A stretch of 64,000 nt of DNA from Micromonospora sp. MH99 (GTDB lineage: Bacteria; Actinomycetota; Actinomycetes; Mycobacteriales; Micromonosporaceae): the NCBI RefSeq assembly GCF_021442385.1, contig NZ_MUZA01000011.1, positions 1-64,000 of the forward strand. Direction: 5' to 3'. Both the position numbers and the translations under genes were made by a program. Shown one piece after another: positions 17,026 to 25,625 of this stretch. The notes beneath the pieces were generated by a model. The model was not told the DNA's origin. It ran no database searches and saw nothing but the letters and a program-made list of their open reading frames with translations. Positions within the stretch are counted from its first letter, which is position 1, and each line of letters opens with the position of its first letter.

Positions 17026-17833
17026 GGGTGACCTCCTTCATTCCGTGGTACCAGCGCAGGACGCGGCGTTCGACGACACCGAAGACCACGGCGAGGACGA
17101 CGCCGATGAGGCCGAGCAGGAGGATGCCGCTCCACATCTCGGCGATGAGGTAGTTCCGCTGGAAGTAGGCGATCCGGTAGCCGAGGCCGGCCGACGACGC
17201 GAACATCTCCGAGATCACCATGAGGATCAGGGCCACCGACAGCGCCTGCCGTACGCCGGTCATGATGCGCGGACTCGCCGCCGGGAGGATCAGCCGCCAC
17301 AGCCGGTCCCACCGGGAGATCCGGAACGAGTACGCGGTCTCCAGCATCACGCTGTCGGTCGCCCGGACGCCCTCGATCGTGTTCAGCAGGATCGGCCAGA
17401 TCGCGCCGGACACGATGACGACGACCTTCATGGTGTCGGTGATGCCGAGCAGGAGCATCGCGACCGGGATCAGGACGGGTGGTGGAATCGCGCGGAAGAA
17501 CTCCAGCAGCGGTTCGAGGATCTCGCGGAGCGGGCGGAAGCGGCCGATGACGACGCCGGCGGCGACGCCGAGCAGGATCGACGTGAACAGTCCGATCAGG
17601 AGCCGGTACACGCTCGGCAGCACGTCGTCGGCGAACGCCGGGCCGATCCAGGTCTGCCGGAACGCGTCGAGGAGCGTACGGGGGCCGACGAGGAACCGGT
17701 TCGTCGAGCGGGTGGACCAGACGGCCCAGAGCCCGACGGCCAGAACGGGGAGCCCGACCGCGAACAGGACGTTCTCGGCGACCTGGACGCCCAGGTCGCG
17801 AGGGCGGGCCCGGCCCGTGCCGACGGCGGTCAC
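17018..17833 (-). CDS. ABC transporter permease, SsuC/TauC-like (second)
   Basis: 271 residues from GTG 17833, which overlaps the stop of the other permease (GTGA). Six hydrophobic helices are seen. The EAA-type loop is ETAYSFRISRWDRLWRLILP (about residue 160), followed by PRIMTGVRQALSVALILMV, typical of the SsuC/TauC/NrtB family. It probably pairs with the neighbouring permease as a heterodimer. Confidence 0.88.
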   Translation of the reverse strand: MTAVGTGRARPRDLGVQVAENVLFAVGLPVLAVGLWAVWSTRSTNRFLVGPRTLLDAFRQTWIGPAFADDVLPSVYRLLIGLFTSILLGVAAGVVIGRFRPLREILEPLLEFFRAIPPPVLIPVAMLLLGITDTMKVVVIVSGAIWPILLNTIEGVRATDSVMLETAYSFRISRWDRLWRLILPAASPRIMTGVRQALSVALILMVISEMFASSAGLGYRIAYFQRNYLIAEMWSGILLLGLIGVVLAVVFGVVERRVLRWYHGMKEVTRA

Positions 17834-18600
17834 CGGGTCGCCTCGTCCGCGAGCACCGACTGGTGCCAGGCCAGCGAGCGCCGTTCGACGAAGCGGAACA
17901 CGACGTTCACCAGCAGCCCGAGCATCCCGGTGACCACGACGAGCCCGTAGAGGCCGACCGCGTCTCCGGCGGAGCGGGACAGCTCGATCATGCGCCCGAG
18001 GCCGGGGTTGCCGATCACCATCTCCGCGGTCACGGCCAGGATGAGGGCGACCGCCGCGCCGAGACGCAGGCCGGTCATCAGGTACGGCAGCGCGGTCGGC
18101 AGGACGAGATACCGAAGCCGCTCGGCACGGGTGAGGCCGAAGCTCCGCGCGGTGTCCCGGGCGACCGTGTCGACGTCGGCGACCCCGTAGATCACCTGCA
18201 CGAACACCTGCCAGAACGCCGCGTAGACGATGATGACGAGCGCGGCGCGCATCTGCAGGCCGAACATCAGCACGGCGAGGGGGATCAGCGCGACCGACGG
18301 CACCGGCCGCAGGAACTCGACAGTCGTGTGCGTCGCGCGACGCAGGAACGGCACCATCCCGATCACGGTCCCCAGCGCGACCGCGGCGAGCGTCGCCACC
18401 GTCAGGCCGATCGCCCACGACGTCATGGTGAGCCGGACCCGCCGCCAGAACGCCAGGTCGCGGACCTCCTCGGCCAACCGTCCGAACACGTCGGTGGCGT
18501 ACGGCAGGTAGTGCGGGTCGACCAGTCCCAGGGTCGGGATCAGTTGCCAGACGACGAGGAACCCCAGCAGACCGGCGGCGCCCAGCAGGATCTTGCGCAT
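17830..18600 (-). CDS. ABC transporter permease, SsuC/TauC-like (first)
   Basis: 256 residues, ATG 18600, 7 bases after the binding-protein stop. Six TM helices are present. The loop DTARSFGLTRAERLRYLVLP and the following LPYLMTGLRLGAAVALILAV are the ATPase-contact region of this permease class. The presence of two different permeases is less usual for sulfonate importers, which often use a homodimer. Confidence 0.88.
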   Translation of the reverse strand: MRKILLGAAGLLGFLVVWQLIPTLGLVDPHYLPYATDVFGRLAEEVRDLAFWRRVRLTMTSWAIGLTVATLAAVALGTVIGMVPFLRRATHTTVEFLRPVPSVALIPLAVLMFGLQMRAALVIIVYAAFWQVFVQVIYGVADVDTVARDTARSFGLTRAERLRYLVLPTALPYLMTGLRLGAAVALILAVTAEMVIGNPGLGRMIELSRSAGDAVGLYGLVVVTGMLGLLVNVVFRFVERRSLAWHQSVLADEATR

Positions 18601-18607
18601 CGGCCGG

Positions 18608-19582
18608 CTACTGCTGCTGGATGAGGCGGTCGAAGTCGGGTCGCCGGTCGAGGACGCGGTACTTCTGGGCGAGCGTCGCCAGTTGCTCCAGGCCGGCCCG
18701 GTCGAGCTCCCATCCGAACGCCGGGAGCCGCACGGAGTCCGCCACCGCCTCCGGCAGTGTGAGGTTGTCCTTGATGGCCTGACGCAGGTCCTTCTCGTTC
18801 GCCGGATCCTTGGCCCAGGTGAGCGTCTTCTTCATCGCCGCCGAGAAGTCCGCGACCAGGGAGGCGTTGGAGTCCTTCAGCTTGCTCGACGTGATCGTCG
18901 TCAGGGTGGTGAGTCCGGGAACGGTGGCCTGATAGGGGGCGACCACGAGGACGTCACCGCGTTTGCGCAGCTGGGTGATGAACGGCTCGGTCACCCAGGC
19001 GGCGTCGATGTTGCCGGCGGCGAGCTGGGCCGGCGCGTCCGGGAAGGCCACCTCGACGAACTTGACCTTCGCCGGATCGCCGCCGTCCTTCTCGACCGCT
19101 GCCATGATCGTGACGTCGCCGGCGGCGCCCAGGCTGTTCACCGACACCTTGCGCCCGGCGAGCTGGGCGGGCCGGGTGATGCCCGACTTCGCCGACGTCA
19201 CCACGGCGTTGATGTCGTCACCGTCGGCGTAGGACGACGCGTAGTTCCCGATGATCACCACACCGAGGTTCTGCAGGTCGGCGCGGAACGGGCCGAACGG
19301 CTGACCGATGGCGAAGTCGATGTCGCCGTTGAGCAGCGCCGGGATGGCCTGCGCGCCGCCCTGCGCGGGCACGACCTCCACGTCGAGCCCCTGCTCCCGG
19401 AAGATGCCCGCCTTGATGCCGCCCCACAGCGCGGCGGTCTCGCTGATCGGCAGCGCGGCCACGCGGACCTTGCGCAGGTCGCCGCTCGTCCCGGGGGACG
19501 GATCGGTGGCGTCGGAGTCCGTACAGCCGGTCAGGGCGATCGCGACGGCGGTGAGAACAGCGAGGGCGGTGGCCTTCTTCAT
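18608..19582 (-). CDS. ABC transporter substrate-binding lipoprotein, NMT1/SsuA type
   Basis: 324 residues from ATG 19582 (GGAAGGG upstream). The signal peptide ends in LTGC (Cys20), so it is a lipoprotein. The mature part follows the SsuA/TauA/NMT1 pattern: VRVAALPISETAALWGGIKAGIF, AIPALLNGDIDFAIGQPFG, then an AAWVTEPFI segment near residue 195. These proteins capture small organic anions or aromatics (sulfonates, nitrate, pyrimidine precursors). The substrate is not identifiable. The divergent monooxygenase suggests the imported compound is then oxidised. Confidence 0.88.
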   Translation of the reverse strand: MKKATALAVLTAVAIALTGCTDSDATDPSPGTSGDLRKVRVAALPISETAALWGGIKAGIFREQGLDVEVVPAQGGAQAIPALLNGDIDFAIGQPFGPFRADLQNLGVVIIGNYASSYADGDDINAVVTSAKSGITRPAQLAGRKVSVNSLGAAGDVTIMAAVEKDGGDPAKVKFVEVAFPDAPAQLAAGNIDAAWVTEPFITQLRKRGDVLVVAPYQATVPGLTTLTTITSSKLKDSNASLVADFSAAMKKTLTWAKDPANEKDLRQAIKDNLTLPEAVADSVRLPAFGWELDRAGLEQLATLAQKYRVLDRRPDFDRLIQQQ

Positions 19583-19667
19583 GGACGAGCCCTTCCGTGC
19601 GAAGCGCTGGTGCATCCGGAGGAGTGAGGGCCGGCGAGGAGAGGTGAACCATCCGACCGCGTCGATC

Positions 19668-19696
19668 AGCGTCATGCAGAGATGATTGATTGTCAA
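19668..19696 (-). promoter_or_regulatory. Candidate promoter of the importer operon
   Basis: On the minus strand TTGACA (19696-19691), 17-base spacer, GACGCT (19673-19668). The -35 is perfect and the -10 weak, which suits regulated expression. Confidence 0.4.
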
Positions 19697-19757
19697 GAAT
19701 TCCGATAAGGCGAATCGCAATGCGAGACGAGTGGTCGGATCTCGATGGGAATACGTC

Positions 19758-19786
19758 TTGACGCGTGACGATTTTGTGACCAAACT
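19758..19786 (+). promoter_or_regulatory. Candidate promoter of the monooxygenase operon
   Basis: TTGACG (19758-19763), 17-base spacer, CAAACT (19781-19786), about 37 bases before the TTG start of the monooxygenase. Confidence 0.45.
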
Positions 19787-19823
19787 ATGCGATTGGTGGT
19801 CCGGTGGCGGAGGGAGCGACGAC

Positions 19824-21062
19824 TTGGCGATCGTGATCGTGGGCGCGGGGATCGGTGGCCTCACCACCGCTCTCAGCCTGCACCGGGCCGGCTTCCGTGA
19901 GATCACCATCTACGAGCGGGCCGACGTGCTGCGCCCACTCGGCGTCGGGATCAATCTGCTCCCGCACGCCGTCCGGGAGCTGACCGAATTGGGCCTCGGC
20001 GACCGCGTGGAAAGGCTGGGCGCCGCCCCCGGCACGCTCGCCTACTACAACCGGCACGGTCAGCAGATCTGGAGCGAACCGCGCGGACGGGACGCCGGAT
20101 ATCGCTGGCCGCAGCTTTCCGTGCACCGCGGCCGGTTCCAGATGGAACTGCTCACCGTGGTGCGCGAACGGCTGGGGCCCGACGTGGTGCGCACCGGGCA
20201 CCGGCTCGTCGGCGTCCGCGACGGCGTCGCGTACTTCGCGACGGCGGCGGGGGAGGTGAGCGTCGCGGGCGACCTGATCGTCGGAGCGGACGGCATCCAC
20301 TCCGCGCTGCGCGGGCAACACCATCCCGGCGAGGGACCGCCGCTCTGGAACGGGCTGACGCTGTGGCGGGGCACGGCACGGGCGTCCGGCTTCCTGGACG
20401 GGCGAACCATGATCATGGCGGGGGACGCGGAACAGAAGTTCGTCGCGTACCCGATCGGTGCCGGCCTGATCAACGTCGTCGCGGAGCGGCGCGGGCCCGG
20501 GTTCGCCGGGCCCAACGCGGACTGGAACCGGACGGTCGACCCCGCGCCGGTCGTCTCCCTCTTCGCAGACTGGCGTTTCCCGTGGCTCGACGTCCCGGCA
20601 CTGCTCGCCGCCGCCGACGAGATCCTCGAATACCCCATGGTGGACCGCGACCCGATCGACACCTGGACCCACGGGGACACGACGCTGCTCGGGGACGCGG
20701 CGCACCCGATGTATCCGAACGGTTCCAACGGGGCGTCGCAGGCGATCCTCGACGCGCGTACCCTCGCCTTCCACCTCGCCACCGCGTCGACGGTGCGGCA
20801 GGCGCTCGACGCCTACGAGGCGGACCGGCGGCCGGCGACCACCGCGCTCGTGCTGAGCAACCGGCGGCAGGGTCCGGAACAGGTGATGGTGCTCGCCCAC
20901 GAACGCGCACCGGACGGGTTCGACCACGTCCACGACGTCATCCCGTCGGAGGAGTTGACCGAGATCGCCACCGGCTACAAGAAGGCGGCCGGCTTCCTGC
21001 CCGCCGACCTCAACGAACGGGCCTCCCTGACGCCGACTGTCTTCTCCGGTGTCCTGCCGTGA
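19824..21062 (+). CDS. FAD-dependent aromatic-type monooxygenase
   Basis: 412 residues. TTG 19824 is chosen: it follows GGAGGGAG by 7 bases and opens directly on the FAD-binding fold, although the frame is open to 19686. GAGIGG (residues 7-12) is the dinucleotide-binding glycine motif. GDLIVGADGIHSALR near residue 150 and LLGDAAHPMYPNGSNGASQA near 290 are the DG and GD motifs of class A flavin hydroxylases. The relatives are salicylate- and 3-hydroxybenzoate-hydroxylase-like enzymes that use NAD(P)H and oxygen. The stop overlaps the MarR start (GTGA). The likely role is hydroxylation of the compound brought in by the divergent importer; the substrate is not determined. Confidence 0.88.
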   Translation: MAIVIVGAGIGGLTTALSLHRAGFREITIYERADVLRPLGVGINLLPHAVRELTELGLGDRVERLGAAPGTLAYYNRHGQQIWSEPRGRDAGYRWPQLSVHRGRFQMELLTVVRERLGPDVVRTGHRLVGVRDGVAYFATAAGEVSVAGDLIVGADGIHSALRGQHHPGEGPPLWNGLTLWRGTARASGFLDGRTMIMAGDAEQKFVAYPIGAGLINVVAERRGPGFAGPNADWNRTVDPAPVVSLFADWRFPWLDVPALLAAADEILEYPMVDRDPIDTWTHGDTTLLGDAAHPMYPNGSNGASQAILDARTLAFHLATASTVRQALDAYEADRRPATTALVLSNRRQGPEQVMVLAHERAPDGFDHVHDVIPSEELTEIATGYKKAAGFLPADLNERASLTPTVFSGVLP

Positions 21063-21526
21063 CCGGCCCGGAGCCGCCCGGGCTGGACGCGGCGCGACTG
21101 GCGTCGGTGATCTCGCCGCTGCGCCGCACGCTGCTCGCCGCCGCCCGCGCCGCCGAGCACCTGCCGGAGATCCCGGACGCGCAGATCGAGATTGTGCGGG
21201 CCCTGCCCCGGGGCACCGTGTCCGGTCCCGGCGAGCTGGCCGAACGACTCCGCCTGAGCCGCTCGACGGTCAGCAACCTGCTGACCACCATGGAGGGCAA
21301 CGGTCTCGTCGAGCGCCGCCCCCGTCCCGGCAACCACCGCCACGTCGACGTCCTCGCCACCCCGAAGGCCCTCGACCTGTTCGACCGCTTCGACCTCGCG
21401 AGCGGAGACCTGGTCGCCCGCGCCGCGGCGACCCTGCCGGCAGCGGACCGCGCGGCCCTCGCCGCCGCGGTGCCCGCGCTGGAACGCCTCCGCGACGCCC
21501 TCGCGAACACCAAGGACACCCCATGA
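21059..21526 (+). CDS. MarR-family transcriptional regulator
   Basis: 155 residues from GTG 21059 overlapping the monooxygenase stop. The winged helix is clear: PGELAERLRLSRSTVSNLLT (residues about 59-78), then ERRPRPGNHRHVDV as the wing. MarR proteins usually repress adjacent catabolic genes and are released by aromatic ligands. It sits inside the operon it probably controls, with a candidate palindromic site at 19686-19696. Confidence 0.88.
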   Translation: MTGPEPPGLDAARLASVISPLRRTLLAAARAAEHLPEIPDAQIEIVRALPRGTVSGPGELAERLRLSRSTVSNLLTTMEGNGLVERRPRPGNHRHVDVLATPKALDLFDRFDLASGDLVARAAATLPAADRAALAAAVPALERLRDALANTKDTP

Positions 21527-22020
21527 GTAAGCGTCGAGCTGCCGGTCGGGGCCCGGTGAGCGCCCCGCCGATCCCCGGCCTGGAGGCCGCGTTCGAGGTG
21601 GAGGTCCAGCTCGGCGCGTTGGAGGACCACGGGGTGACCCGCGCGGGCCACCGCCGCGTCGTGCCCATCGTCGGCGGCCGGATCACCGGCCTGTTCGAGG
21701 CGGAGATCCTTCCGGGCGGCGCCGACTGGCAAGTGGTCCGCCCCGACGGCGCCATCGAGATCGACACACGCTACTCGGCGCGCACCGCCGACGGCGGCCA
21801 CGTCTACCTCCGTACGTTCGGGGTCCGCAGCGGACTCCCGGAGATCCTCGAAGCGTTGCTCCGCGGCGAGCCGGTCGACCCCGCCGAGTACTACTTCCGC
21901 CTGGGCGTACGGCTGGAGACCTCGGTGCCCGCGCTGGCGGTCCTGGAGCAGAGCGTTTTCGTGGCGTCCGCGATCCGCGAGGCGGACCGGGTGCGCTACA
22001 CCGCCTACCGCGTCACGTAG
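21523..22020 (+). CDS. DUF3237-family protein
   Basis: 165 residues, ATG overlapping the MarR stop. The body (FEVEVQLGALEDHG, GHRRVVPIVGGRITG, GGADWQVVRPDG, IDTRYSARTADGGHVYL) follows the DUF3237 pattern, a small beta-barrel family of unknown function often next to catabolic enzymes. The conserved tail VFVASAIREADRVRYTAYRV is present. It may bind or process the hydroxylated product. Confidence 0.85.
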   Translation: MSKRRAAGRGPVSAPPIPGLEAAFEVEVQLGALEDHGVTRAGHRRVVPIVGGRITGLFEAEILPGGADWQVVRPDGAIEIDTRYSARTADGGHVYLRTFGVRSGLPEILEALLRGEPVDPAEYYFRLGVRLETSVPALAVLEQSVFVASAIREADRVRYTAYRVT

Positions 22021-22045
22021 CCGGCCCCTGGACCCGCGACCAGCC

Positions 22046-22079
22046 GTGCGGCAGCCAGGGAAGCCCTCGGCTGCCGCAC
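22046..22079 (+). terminator. Hairpin terminator of the monooxygenase operon
   Basis: GTGCGGCAGCC (22046-22056) pairs with GGCTGCCGCAC (22069-22079), with an inner AGGG/CCCT stem. It lies 26 bases after the DUF3237 stop. Confidence 0.7.
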
Positions 22080-22253
22080 CGCCCCGGGGTCGCCGTCCGG
22101 CGACGCGGGTGGCCGGCATGTCCACCGCTTACTACTGTGGCGGGAGTCCCCGGCGGAACCGGCAGGGGTGCCCTGCGGTGCGGACCGACCGGCACCGGAT
22201 CCCGGACCGCCCTGGATCGGCTCACCGGCCGCACCGCAGATGAGGGGTGAACG

Positions 22254-23375
22254 ATGGACCGTGACCGCGATCCGCGCGATGTGCACGTGGTCGTGGTCGG
22301 TATCGACAGGTACGCGGCGGGCCCCGAGTGGAGCCTGGCCGGACCGGTCGACGACGCCGTCCGGTTCGCTCGCTGGTTCGTGGCCCAGGGCGTGCCGCCC
22401 GGGCAGGTGACAGTGCTGTCCTCGCCCGATCCCGGCCCGGACGCCCTCGCGCCGGGAGTCGTGCGGCGTCCGGCCGACCGGGCGACCGTACGCGAGGTGC
22501 TGTTGCGCGACCTGCCGGCGCGGCGGGCGCCGATCCTCTATGTGATCTGGGGCGGGCACGGCCAGGTCGACACCGGCCGGCACCGGCAGCTCTACTACGC
22601 CGATGCCACGCTCACCGATGCCGGCTCCCTCGACCTCGACGCCATGCTCGCCTCGTACGCCTCGGACCTCGTACCGGCATGCGACCGGCAGGTGTGGATC
22701 ATCGACGCGTGCCAGTTGCACGGTCGACCGGACGGTGCTCACGTGCCCGGCAGCGAGACCTTTCCCGTTGGTGCGCCGGTTGTCGGCCGCCAGCAGGACG
22801 TCCTGTTCGCCGCCGGTCTCGGCCAGGTCGCGGCCAACCTGAGTGTGCGGCGTACCGGGCTGTTCAGCCGGGAGGTCCTGCGGCTGCTCGACGGCAGGGA
22901 GGCCTCCGGCCTCGCGCAGCCGGAGCGGCTCATGGCCCTGCTGCGGGAACGGTTCGTCGCGCTGCGGGCGAACGGGCTCACCGCGCAGACGCCGACCTAC
23001 CTCTGGCACCGCAACGCCCTCGGCGACGAGGGCCTGGTCCTGCACGGGCCCGCGGCCGGGAGCGCACCGCCACCGGCTCCGGCGCCGCCGTCCCCGGCCC
23101 TGCTGGGTCCGTTCGTGGAGGCCCTGCTCGAGGTACCGGAGTTCCTGCGGCCGAACGACCGTGAGGAGATCCTGAGCCTGCTGCGTGGCCAGGTGTACGC
23201 GGCCATCCGGCGCAGCAGCGCGGCGCGGCTCGACGCGATCAGTGTCGTGCGGACCTGCCTGCGGTATCCGGGCGCCCTGTCCGAACTCGTCGAGGCGGTC
23301 CGCTTCTTCGCCACCGACGAGGCCGCGATGACCCGGGTCGAGAACGCCGCCGCGCGTCTGGTACCGAATCCCTGA
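22254..23375 (+). CDS. Caspase-like (C14) protein with EAD2-like C-terminal domain
   Basis: 373 residues from ATG 22254, preceded by GAGGGGTGAACG. Residues about 8-240 form a caspase-like fold. HVVVVGIDRYA is the first strand, WGGHGQ supplies the catalytic His102 and IIDACQ the catalytic Cys153. A proline-rich linker (PPPAPAPPSPA) follows near residue 270. The C-terminal 85 residues (FLRPNDREEILSLLRGQVY, SVVRTCLRYPGALSELVEAV) match effector-associated domain 2, the death-like adaptor of bacterial ternary conflict systems. No signal peptide. Such proteins are thought to be protease effectors triggered through EAD contacts. The partner is probably the VMAP protein at 29605-31101, whose N-terminus looks EAD2-like as well. 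Confidence 0.85.
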   Translation: MDRDRDPRDVHVVVVGIDRYAAGPEWSLAGPVDDAVRFARWFVAQGVPPGQVTVLSSPDPGPDALAPGVVRRPADRATVREVLLRDLPARRAPILYVIWGGHGQVDTGRHRQLYYADATLTDAGSLDLDAMLASYASDLVPACDRQVWIIDACQLHGRPDGAHVPGSETFPVGAPVVGRQQDVLFAAGLGQVAANLSVRRTGLFSREVLRLLDGREASGLAQPERLMALLRERFVALRANGLTAQTPTYLWHRNALGDEGLVLHGPAAGSAPPPAPAPPSPALLGPFVEALLEVPEFLRPNDREEILSLLRGQVYAAIRRSSAARLDAISVVRTCLRYPGALSELVEAVRFFATDEAAMTRVENAAARLVPNP

Positions 23376-23376
23376 C

Positions 23377-23401
23377 CGTCCGGTGTGCGTTTCGCCGGAC
23401 G
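23377..23401 (+). terminator. Hairpin after the caspase-like gene
   Basis: CGTCCGG (23377-23383) and CCGGACG (23395-23401) form a 7-base stem with an 11-base loop right after the stop. Confidence 0.45.
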
Positions 23402-23452
23402 TCCACATCGGATGCCGGGAACCGTTTCCACCCTGGTGCCCGTCACTCGCCG

Positions 23453-23482
23453 CTTTCGCCGCATGCAGCGGTACGTAATAAT
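23453..23482 (+). promoter_or_regulatory. Candidate promoter of the FxsA-like/hydroxylase operon
   Basis: TAATAAT at 23476-23482 stands out in GC-rich DNA as a -10 element. The -35 position holds a weak CTTTCG (23453-23458) 17 bases upstream. The expected leader to the peptide start at 23520 is about 30 bases. Confidence 0.4.
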
Positions 23483-23519
23483 GTCGCTATCGACTGTCAT
23501 CACTTGGGGGTTGCCGTAC

Positions 23520-23738
23520 ATGGAGGAACGCCTCGCCGGTATCGAGTCTGAGCTGCCTGACTTGTCGGCGGTGACCGTGGCGACGCTGCGATCCCTTGAC
23601 CCCACCGGCATGACTGCGGCGATCTCGCGGGTAGCAGAAAGAGTCGCTGACTCGGGGGGCAGCATCAGTGGCTACAGCGGCTCCTTCCCGAGCCGGATAC
23701 GGTCCGCCGGGCCGGATTCGGAGGAGCATGTCGTCTGA
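23520..23738 (+). CDS. FxsA-like short precursor peptide
   Basis: 72 residues from ATG 23520, with GGGGG 9 bases upstream; the frame is open further 5'. The leader-like region DLSAVTVATLRSLD (residues about 16-29) resembles leaders of FxSxx-COOH RiPP precursors. The C-terminal part is Gly/Ser-rich (GGSISGYSG) and contains F-P-S-R-I, an FxSxx motif. In the canonical family that motif is at the extreme C-terminus; here about 12 more residues follow (ending EEHVV). The gene overlaps the HExxH hydroxylase by 11 bases, so peptide and enzyme are made together. No signal peptide. Precursor status rests on leader pattern and neighbours, not on a known product. It could instead be a short regulatory protein of the locus. 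Confidence 0.65.
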   Translation: MEERLAGIESELPDLSAVTVATLRSLDPTGMTAAISRVAERVADSGGSISGYSGSFPSRIRSAGPDSEEHVV

Positions 23739-25602
23739 TCCCCTTCCGTTAGGTCCGACCCGCCTCCCACACGCACACTTCCACGCCCTGGCCACCGGGG
23801 CCGGCGACGACCAGAGCATCGCGGCGCTCTGGCGCTCCGAGCGCAGCTGGCGGCTGATCGTGCTGCGGGCCCTGTTGGACATCTGCGCCGACCGGGCCGA
23901 CGCCTGCGGTCCGCTCGCCCCCGCCAGCGACGCCTGGGACCTGCTGGTCCGGGCGTACGACGCCGCACCAGAGATCACCGAGGACATTCTGGCCCGGCCG
24001 CAGGTCGGCAGCTGGGCCGCACACACCCTGCGCCGGCTGCGTACCAGCCGCGACCCGGCACCGTCCTGGCCCGACGTCGGCTACCTGCACGCACTCGCGG
24101 CGGCGAGTGCCGTCCGGGCCGGCCTCTCGTTCGAACTGGACATCCCGGCGCGGCACGGGACGGCGGTCCTGCCCACCGTGGGCGCCGCGTCGGTACCGCC
24201 GGAGGCCGACGTCGTCCGGGTCCGGGCCAACGGTGGGGGAGAGGTCGACCTGGAGACCGGCGCCCGCACCGTACGGTGCCGAGCCGGCGACCCGGACTGG
24301 CACGAACCCGTTGTCATCGAGGTCCGCGCGGGCGGCGCCGGGCTCCGGGTCGAACTGCTCGACCGCGACCTGTACCGCGACCTGCGCGGCCCCACGCCGC
24401 CGGACCAGCTGTCGCAGTCCGAGATCGCCGGCTGGCGCGCGGACCTCGCCCGCGCCTGGGCGTTGCTGGTCGACGAGCAACCCGGCCCCGCCGAGGCGAT
24501 CGGCGGCATCGTGCGCACCTTCACGCCGGTGCCGTCCCGCGAGCGGTTCCGCCCGCTGTCGGCCTCCGGCACCGAGGCGTTCGGCGGCATCCTGCTCTCC
24601 CGACCCGACGACCCGCTGCAACTGGCGGTGACCCTGGTGCACGAGTCCCAGCATCAGAAGCTCGGTGCCCTGACCCACCTGCTCACCCTCTGCGAGGCCG
24701 ACGGCCGCCTCCGCTACTACGCCCCCTGGCGGGACGATCCCAGGCCGCTTCCCGGCCTGCTCCAGGGTGCGTACGCGTTCGCCGGCATCACCCAGTTCTG
24801 GCGGGTCCACCGACAGCGGGCCGCGCCGGGGCAGCGGGCAGCCGCCGACTTCGAGTTCGCGCTGTGGCGGCGACAGACCCTGAGCATCCTGCGGGCGCTC
24901 GCGGGGTCCGGTCGGCTGACCGGGCATGGTCAGCGGTTCGTCGACACCCTGTCCGCGGAGCTGACGGCATGCCAGGACGAGCCCGTGTCGGTCGCCGCCG
25001 GCGATGTGGCGCACGCCGCCGCCGTGGACCACCACGCGTTGTGGCGGGGTCACAACATCGTCCTCGACCCCGCCGACCACGACGCGCTCGCGGCAGCCTG
25101 GCGGCGGGGTACCCCGGCAGCGGACGCGGTACACGCCGTCGGCACCGCGAAGGTGCGGGCCGAACCGCCGGTGGGACTGCTCGACGCGCGGGCCGTGTTG
25201 AGCCGGTACCTGCTGTTCGACCCGGACGCCTTCAACCGGCTGGCCGCTCAGCCCGACGATGTTGGTGCGACGGTGGCCGGCGCCACAGCGGCCGACCTGG
25301 CCCTCGTCGCCGGCGACGTCGAACGGGCGCGTGCCGACTACCTCGGCGAACTGCGGCGGGACCCATTCAGCGTGCACGGCTGGGTGGGTCTCGGCCTCGC
25401 CCACGTCGACCAGCCCGGCGATCCGGTGACGCGGGCACTCCTGGGCCGGCCGGAACTCGTCCTGGCCGTGCTCCACGGGCTGCGGTCACGCGGACCGGCC
25501 GCGGTCATCCCGGATCCGCTGGAGCTGGCCGGCTGGATCGGTGCCGGGCTGGGGGACCGGCAGCCCGACAGCGCAGATCCGGCGGGCTGGCCTACAGCCT
25601 GA
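23728..25602 (+). CDS. HExxH-type peptide beta-hydroxylase candidate
   Basis: 624 residues from ATG 23728, with GGAGGAGC immediately upstream. The N-terminus (RLPHAHFHALATGAGD) and the block LLVRAYDAAPEITEDIL, RPQVGSWAAHTL fit the family now named aKG-HExxH-type peptide beta-hydroxylase. The motif HESQH is at residues 305-309 (VTLVHESQHQKL). The HExxH supplies metal ligands; the family is proposed to hydroxylate RiPP precursors with 2-oxoglutarate. No radical-SAM CxxxCxxC motif is present in this protein or its neighbours. It overlaps the FxsA-like gene, its likely substrate, and is convergent with the NB-ARC/TPR gene 23 bases away. Confidence 0.8.
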   Translation: MSSDPLPLGPTRLPHAHFHALATGAGDDQSIAALWRSERSWRLIVLRALLDICADRADACGPLAPASDAWDLLVRAYDAAPEITEDILARPQVGSWAAHTLRRLRTSRDPAPSWPDVGYLHALAAASAVRAGLSFELDIPARHGTAVLPTVGAASVPPEADVVRVRANGGGEVDLETGARTVRCRAGDPDWHEPVVIEVRAGGAGLRVELLDRDLYRDLRGPTPPDQLSQSEIAGWRADLARAWALLVDEQPGPAEAIGGIVRTFTPVPSRERFRPLSASGTEAFGGILLSRPDDPLQLAVTLVHESQHQKLGALTHLLTLCEADGRLRYYAPWRDDPRPLPGLLQGAYAFAGITQFWRVHRQRAAPGQRAAADFEFALWRRQTLSILRALAGSGRLTGHGQRFVDTLSAELTACQDEPVSVAAGDVAHAAAVDHHALWRGHNIVLDPADHDALAAAWRRGTPAADAVHAVGTAKVRAEPPVGLLDARAVLSRYLLFDPDAFNRLAAQPDDVGATVAGATAADLALVAGDVERARADYLGELRRDPFSVHGWVGLGLAHVDQPGDPVTRALLGRPELVLAVLHGLRSRGPAAVIPDPLELAGWIGAGLGDRQPDSADPAGWPTA

Positions 25603-25625
25603 CCCGCCGGACCGCACGCCGGCCG

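Larger units (their letters stand above)
19583..19823. promoter_or_regulatory. Divergent promoter region, importer versus monooxygenase
   Basis: 241 bases holding both promoters. The TTGATTGTCAA inverted repeat (19686-19696) overlaps the minus-strand -35 element and is a candidate site for the MarR regulator encoded downstream. Confidence 0.5.

Noticed and set aside
23749..25476. A 575-codon minus frame over the HExxH hydroxylase
   Set aside because: The plus frame has the HExxH motif, a ribosome-binding site and family sequence. The minus frame is compositional shadow.
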